This document shows positions 61,677 through 64,000 of a stretch of 64,000 bases of DNA, piece after piece. Positions within the stretch are counted from its first letter, which is position 1, and each line of letters opens with the position of its first letter. A program made the translations under genes and the position numbers. The notes under the pieces were generated by a model. It ran no database searches. It was not told the origin of the DNA and saw only the letters and a list, made by a program, of their open reading frames with translations. The stretch is from Pseudonocardia alni (GTDB lineage Bacteria > Actinomycetota > Actinomycetes > Mycobacteriales > Pseudonocardiaceae), in NCBI RefSeq assembly GCF_002813375.1, contig NZ_PHUJ01000003.1, forward strand, positions 3,658,001-3,722,000. The letters are read 5' to 3'.

Positions 61677-62764
61677 GACGCCGCCCGCCGGGAGCCTGCC
61701 GTGCCGCAGAGGCGCTCGTGCACGGCCCGGGCCGCGGTGGCGAGCGGACCCCGCCCGGAGCCGGGGGTCCGCCCCCGTTCGAGGGCACCGGCGAGGTCAC
61801 GCTCCGGGCGCATGGTCGTGAGCAGTGGCAGCCCGAGGGAGGCGACGACCTCGTCGGGGGTGATACCGCCGGGGGACGGCCCGCGCACGATCAGCTCCAC
61901 GGCCCGGGCGTGCTCGGCGAGCACGTCGGCGACCCGGGCGGCCGCGGCGCAGGGCCGCAGCCCGGCGGGGACCACCAGGACGGTCAGGTCGGCGGTGCCG
62001 AGAGCGGTGAGCGCGGCGTCGGTGGGGTAGCGGGGCAGGTCGCACACGACGGTGCCGCCCGCGCGACGCCCGGCGTCGAGGACCGCGGTGACCGCGGCCG
62101 GCTCAGGGCCGTGCGGGGAGCGCGCGCAGGACAGGACCGACAGCGCGGTGCGCCCGGACCCGGCCCGCGGCAGCGCGGCGTGCAGCGACGCGGCGCGCAC
62201 CCGGCCGTCGCCGACCGACAGCTCCGGCCAGCGCAGCCCGGCCTCCTGCTCCAGCCCGACCATCAGGTCGAGGCCGCCGCCGAGCGGGTCGCAGTCGACC
62301 AGCAGCGCGGACTCCCCGGCCCGTGCGGAGGTCAGCGCGACGGCGGTGGCGAGCACCGAGGCGCCCGCTCCACCGCTGCCGCCGACCACGGCCAGCACCC
62401 GGCCGGCCCGCCCGTCGCCCGCTGCGCGCTCCCGGGCGTCGGCGAGGATCCCGGCCAGCCCGGCCTCGCCCTGGGGGAGCTGCACGACCCGGTCCGCGCC
62501 GAGGGCGACCGCGATCCGCCAGTCCTCTGCGGCGGGCTCGCCGGGGACGGTGATCACGACGCCGTCGCGGCGTGGGAAACCGGCCTCGCCGCAGCGCCGG
62601 GCCCCGGCCCGGTCGAGCAACACGACCGGTGCGCGGGCCCACGCACGGCGGGCGTCGGCCGCGTCGACCGCGCGCTGGGCGTCCATGTCGGCTGCCGCGG
62701 CGAGTCGCAGCAGCGCGTCGAGCAGCTCGGGATCGTCGGCCACGATCAGGCAGCGCCGGTCCAT
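61673..62764 (-). CDS. ssd: septum site-determining protein Ssd / CpaE-like ATPase
   Basis: 363 aa. N-terminal receiver-like domain (CLIVADDPELLDALLRLAAAADMDAQRAVD) then a MinD/ParA-like domain. The Walker A region is degenerate, VVGGSGGAGASVLATAVAL, lacking the usual Lys pair, while LVDCDPLGGGLDLMVGLE is conserved. Likely positions the pilus machinery and, from mycobacterial Ssd, may affect septum formation. ATG 62764 follows GGAGG. First gene of the tad operon. Confidence 0.9.
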   Translation of the reverse strand: MDRRCLIVADDPELLDALLRLAAAADMDAQRAVDAADARRAWARAPVVLLDRAGARRCGEAGFPRRDGVVITVPGEPAAEDWRIAVALGADRVVQLPQGEAGLAGILADARERAAGDGRAGRVLAVVGGSGGAGASVLATAVALTSARAGESALLVDCDPLGGGLDLMVGLEQEAGLRWPELSVGDGRVRAASLHAALPRAGSGRTALSVLSCARSPHGPEPAAVTAVLDAGRRAGGTVVCDLPRYPTDAALTALGTADLTVLVVPAGLRPCAAAARVADVLAEHARAVELIVRGPSPGGITPDEVVASLGLPLLTTMRPERDLAGALERGRTPGSGRGPLATAARAVHERLCGTAGSRRAAS

Positions 62765-62853
62765 CGCGTCGTCCTCCACACCGGCCCGCCGGTGCGGGCC
62801 CCGGTGTCGAGCGTGCGGTCCCGGGAGGGCCCCGCCGGCCCCGATCGCCGGCC

Positions 62854-62892
62854 TGTGGACAACGTCGTGGAAACGGCTCGACCTGTGGACAA
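62854..62892 (-). promoter_or_regulatory. pair of DnaA-box-like sequences
   Basis: TGTGGACAA (minus strand TTGTCCACA) at 62854-62862 and 62884-62892, same orientation, exactly 30 bp apart. TTGTCCACA is a high-affinity form in high-GC actinobacteria. No dnaA/dnaN nearby, so this is not the chromosomal origin; a regulatory or titration site is possible. Confidence 0.5.
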
Positions 62893-63039
62893 CCCACGGG
62901 TTCCGTCGGTGTCGTGCGGGAGGATGGAGCACGGGGGAGGGCCCTCGCGGGCGCGCCACGGAAGAGCAGAACCGAAGCGGCGGGCAGCGCACCGGATAGG
63001 CGGGCGACCGACACGACCGTGTCGTCCGACCCCGGACGT

Positions 63040-63131
63040 AGGACGGCCCCCGCCAGGGGGGATTGGCGGGGGCCGTCGGGCGGTTCAGCCCCGGGGGGTC
63101 GAGCTGAACCCGCTCGGACCACGTCCGAGCT
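63040..63131 (-). ncRNA. 6C RNA (actinobacterial small RNA)
   Basis: On the minus strand two hairpins each expose six cytosines in the loop. GGTTCAGC/GCTGAACC (63110-63103, 63089-63082) encloses TCGACCCCCCGGG. ACGGCCCCCGCCA is not the loop but half of the second stem: TGGCGGGGGCCGT and its partner (63076-63064, 63055-63043) enclose ATCCCCCC. A GCTCGGAC/GTCCGAGC stem (63112-63130) is at the 5' end. A -10 TACAGT (63143-63138) predicts a start near 63131, giving ~92 nt. In M. tuberculosis the 6C RNA (B11) lies likewise between ssd (Rv3660c) and Rv3661. Confidence 0.9.
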
Positions 63132-63434
63132 CGGTCAACTGTAGCCGGAACATGCCGGTCGCGCCCATACTCCGGCCGTGGCCTGCGCCGACCGGTACCG
63201 GCGGCGACGCTCTCGACCCCGACGGGGTGAACTCCGCCACTGACCGGTGGGCGCGTCCGGGCGACCGGTCGCGTACGTTCGATTACCCTCCGCTGCCGGT
63301 CATCGGCTTGCTCGTACCCCCGGCCGGGCGGTGCGGGGACGGGCGGCGCCCGTCGTGGGGCCGACGGTCGGCGGGGTGTGGAAGAGTCGGGGACCGGGGA
63401 CGAGGCGCGTCCCGGTTCGGGCAGGCTGGACGTC

Positions 63435-64000
63435 GTGCCCGAGTCCTCCACAGCCCCCGTCGCACCGGACCGGACCGCCGGCCCCCGGGCGGTATTCCTC
63501 GACCTCGACAACACGATCATCGCCGGGTCGAGTGCGCTGGCGTTCGCGCGTCCGTTCGCCCGCGCCGGTCTGATCGACCGCTCGACCGTCCTGCGCGGGG
63601 CGTGGGCTCAGCTGCTGCTCGTGCTCGCCGGGGCGGACGCGTCCACGATGGACACCCTGCGCCGGCGGATGGTGCTGATCTGTCAGGGCTGGGAGGTGGC
63701 GCGGGTCCGTGCGATCGTCGCCGAGACGCTGCAGGAGATCGTGGGCCCGCTCGTCTACCCCGAGGCGGTCCGGCTGATCGAGCACCACCGTGCGCAGGGG
63801 GCGGAGATCGTGCTGCTGTCGGCGTCGGGGCTGGAGGTCGTCGAGCCGATCGCCGAGCTGGTCGGGATCACGCGCTTCCGGGCGACCCGCATGCACATCG
63901 AGGACGGCCGCTACGTCGGGGAGATCGCGTTCTACTGCTACGGGGAGGGCAAGGCCGTCGCGGCCCGGGAGATCGCCGAGGAGCTGGGACTCGACCTCGC
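63435..64000 (+). CDS. HAD-IB family hydrolase, SerB-like, partial (runs off right edge)
   Basis: GTG 63435; 188 codons visible and open at the edge. HAD motif I FLDLDNTII (Asp23, Asp25), VYPEAVRLIEHHRAQGAEIVLLSASGLEVVEPIAELVGI (motif II Ser) and EDGRYVGEIAFYCYGEGKAVAAREIAEELGL (motif III Lys region). Related to phosphoserine phosphatase/SerB2-like proteins (Rv3661), with phosphatase or acyltransferase roles. Missing the C terminus here. Confidence 0.88.
   Translation, partial: MPESSTAPVAPDRTAGPRAVFLDLDNTIIAGSSALAFARPFARAGLIDRSTVLRGAWAQLLLVLAGADASTMDTLRRRMVLICQGWEVARVRAIVAETLQEIVGPLVYPEAVRLIEHHRAQGAEIVLLSASGLEVVEPIAELVGITRFRATRMHIEDGRYVGEIAFYCYGEGKAVAAREIAEELGLDL

Larger units (their letters stand above)
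62765..63434. other. 670-bp intergenic region holding 6C RNA and DnaA-box-like sites
   Basis: Contains two TTGTCCACA-type boxes, the 6C RNA gene and, presumably, the ssd and HAD promoters. The remainder (63150-63430) shows no protein gene or strong repeat that I can identify. Confidence 0.7.

Noticed and set aside
62854-62892. Chromosomal replication origin
   Set aside because: Only two boxes, no AT-rich unwinding region, and no dnaA, dnaN or rpmH nearby.

Overview
The window is very GC-rich (roughly 73% by eye) and has the codon habits, GTG starts, leaderless promoters and long GC-only hairpin terminators of an actinomycete. Gene order matches two blocks known from Mycobacterium tuberculosis: dnaX / peptidoglycan amidase / ebfC / recR / leuA / ask / asd, and topA / Rv3647c-like / DUF1998 helicase / tad pilus cluster / ssd / 6C RNA / HAD phosphatase. 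These blocks are interspersed with non-mycobacterial genes. I infer a member of the Pseudonocardiaceae, probably Pseudonocardia, on protein style and gene order; no database search was possible.

Layout. 1-5.2 kb: membrane protein fragment, tRNA-Ser(GGA), SRP RNA (ffs), dnaX, N-acetylmuramoyl-L-alanine amidase, ebfC-recR. 5.2-6.8 kb: a 32-bp tandem repeat, a small membrane protein behind a coupled mini-ORF, and a DUF5753-type HTH regulator. 6.9-12.7 kb: a five-gene oligopeptide ABC importer operon. 12.8-20 kb: leuA with a leucine-rich leader peptide and attenuator, an amidase, a CGNR regulator, and the ask-asd pair. 20-33 kb: a metabolic and stress assortment (EEP hydrolase, MFS pump, catalase, ArsC-like protein, S9 peptidase, TetR and LLM monooxygenase, methyltransferase, PASTA-Excalibur protein, quinone reductase, TetR). 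33-41 kb: a divergent WhiA paralogue, then a tight + strand run of ATP-grasp enzyme, a papain-like protein of unknown function, MptB-type mannosyltransferase, Lnt and an AraC regulator. 41-46 kb: small genes, cspA, a 5'-truncated SDR relic and tRNA-Pro(CGG). 46-57 kb: yqeY, topA, two paralogous lipoproteins, the proton-pumping pyrophosphatase and an MrfA/DUF1998-like helicase. 57.8-64 kb: a complete minus-strand tad pilus operon, a 6C RNA gene and a SerB-like HAD hydrolase running off the edge.

How the genes work together. dnaX, recR, topA and the helicase serve replication and repair. leuA and ask-asd feed leucine and aspartate-family synthesis, with leuA apparently under ribosome-mediated attenuation. 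ssd-tadA-tadB-tadC-flp-tadE-tadE-like are translationally coupled and build a surface Flp-type pilus. Lnt and MptB act on lipoproteins and lipoglycans.

The most intriguing unknown is the ATP-grasp plus papain-like pair at 34227..37548. The second protein has Gln400-x5-Cys406, His564 and Asn585 arranged as in a clan-CA cysteine peptidase or acyltransferase, next to an enzyme class that makes amide bonds. Other notable points are three copies of a perfect 16-bp palindrome inside dnaX, two mini-ORFs coupled to downstream GTG starts, and the WhiA paralogue.
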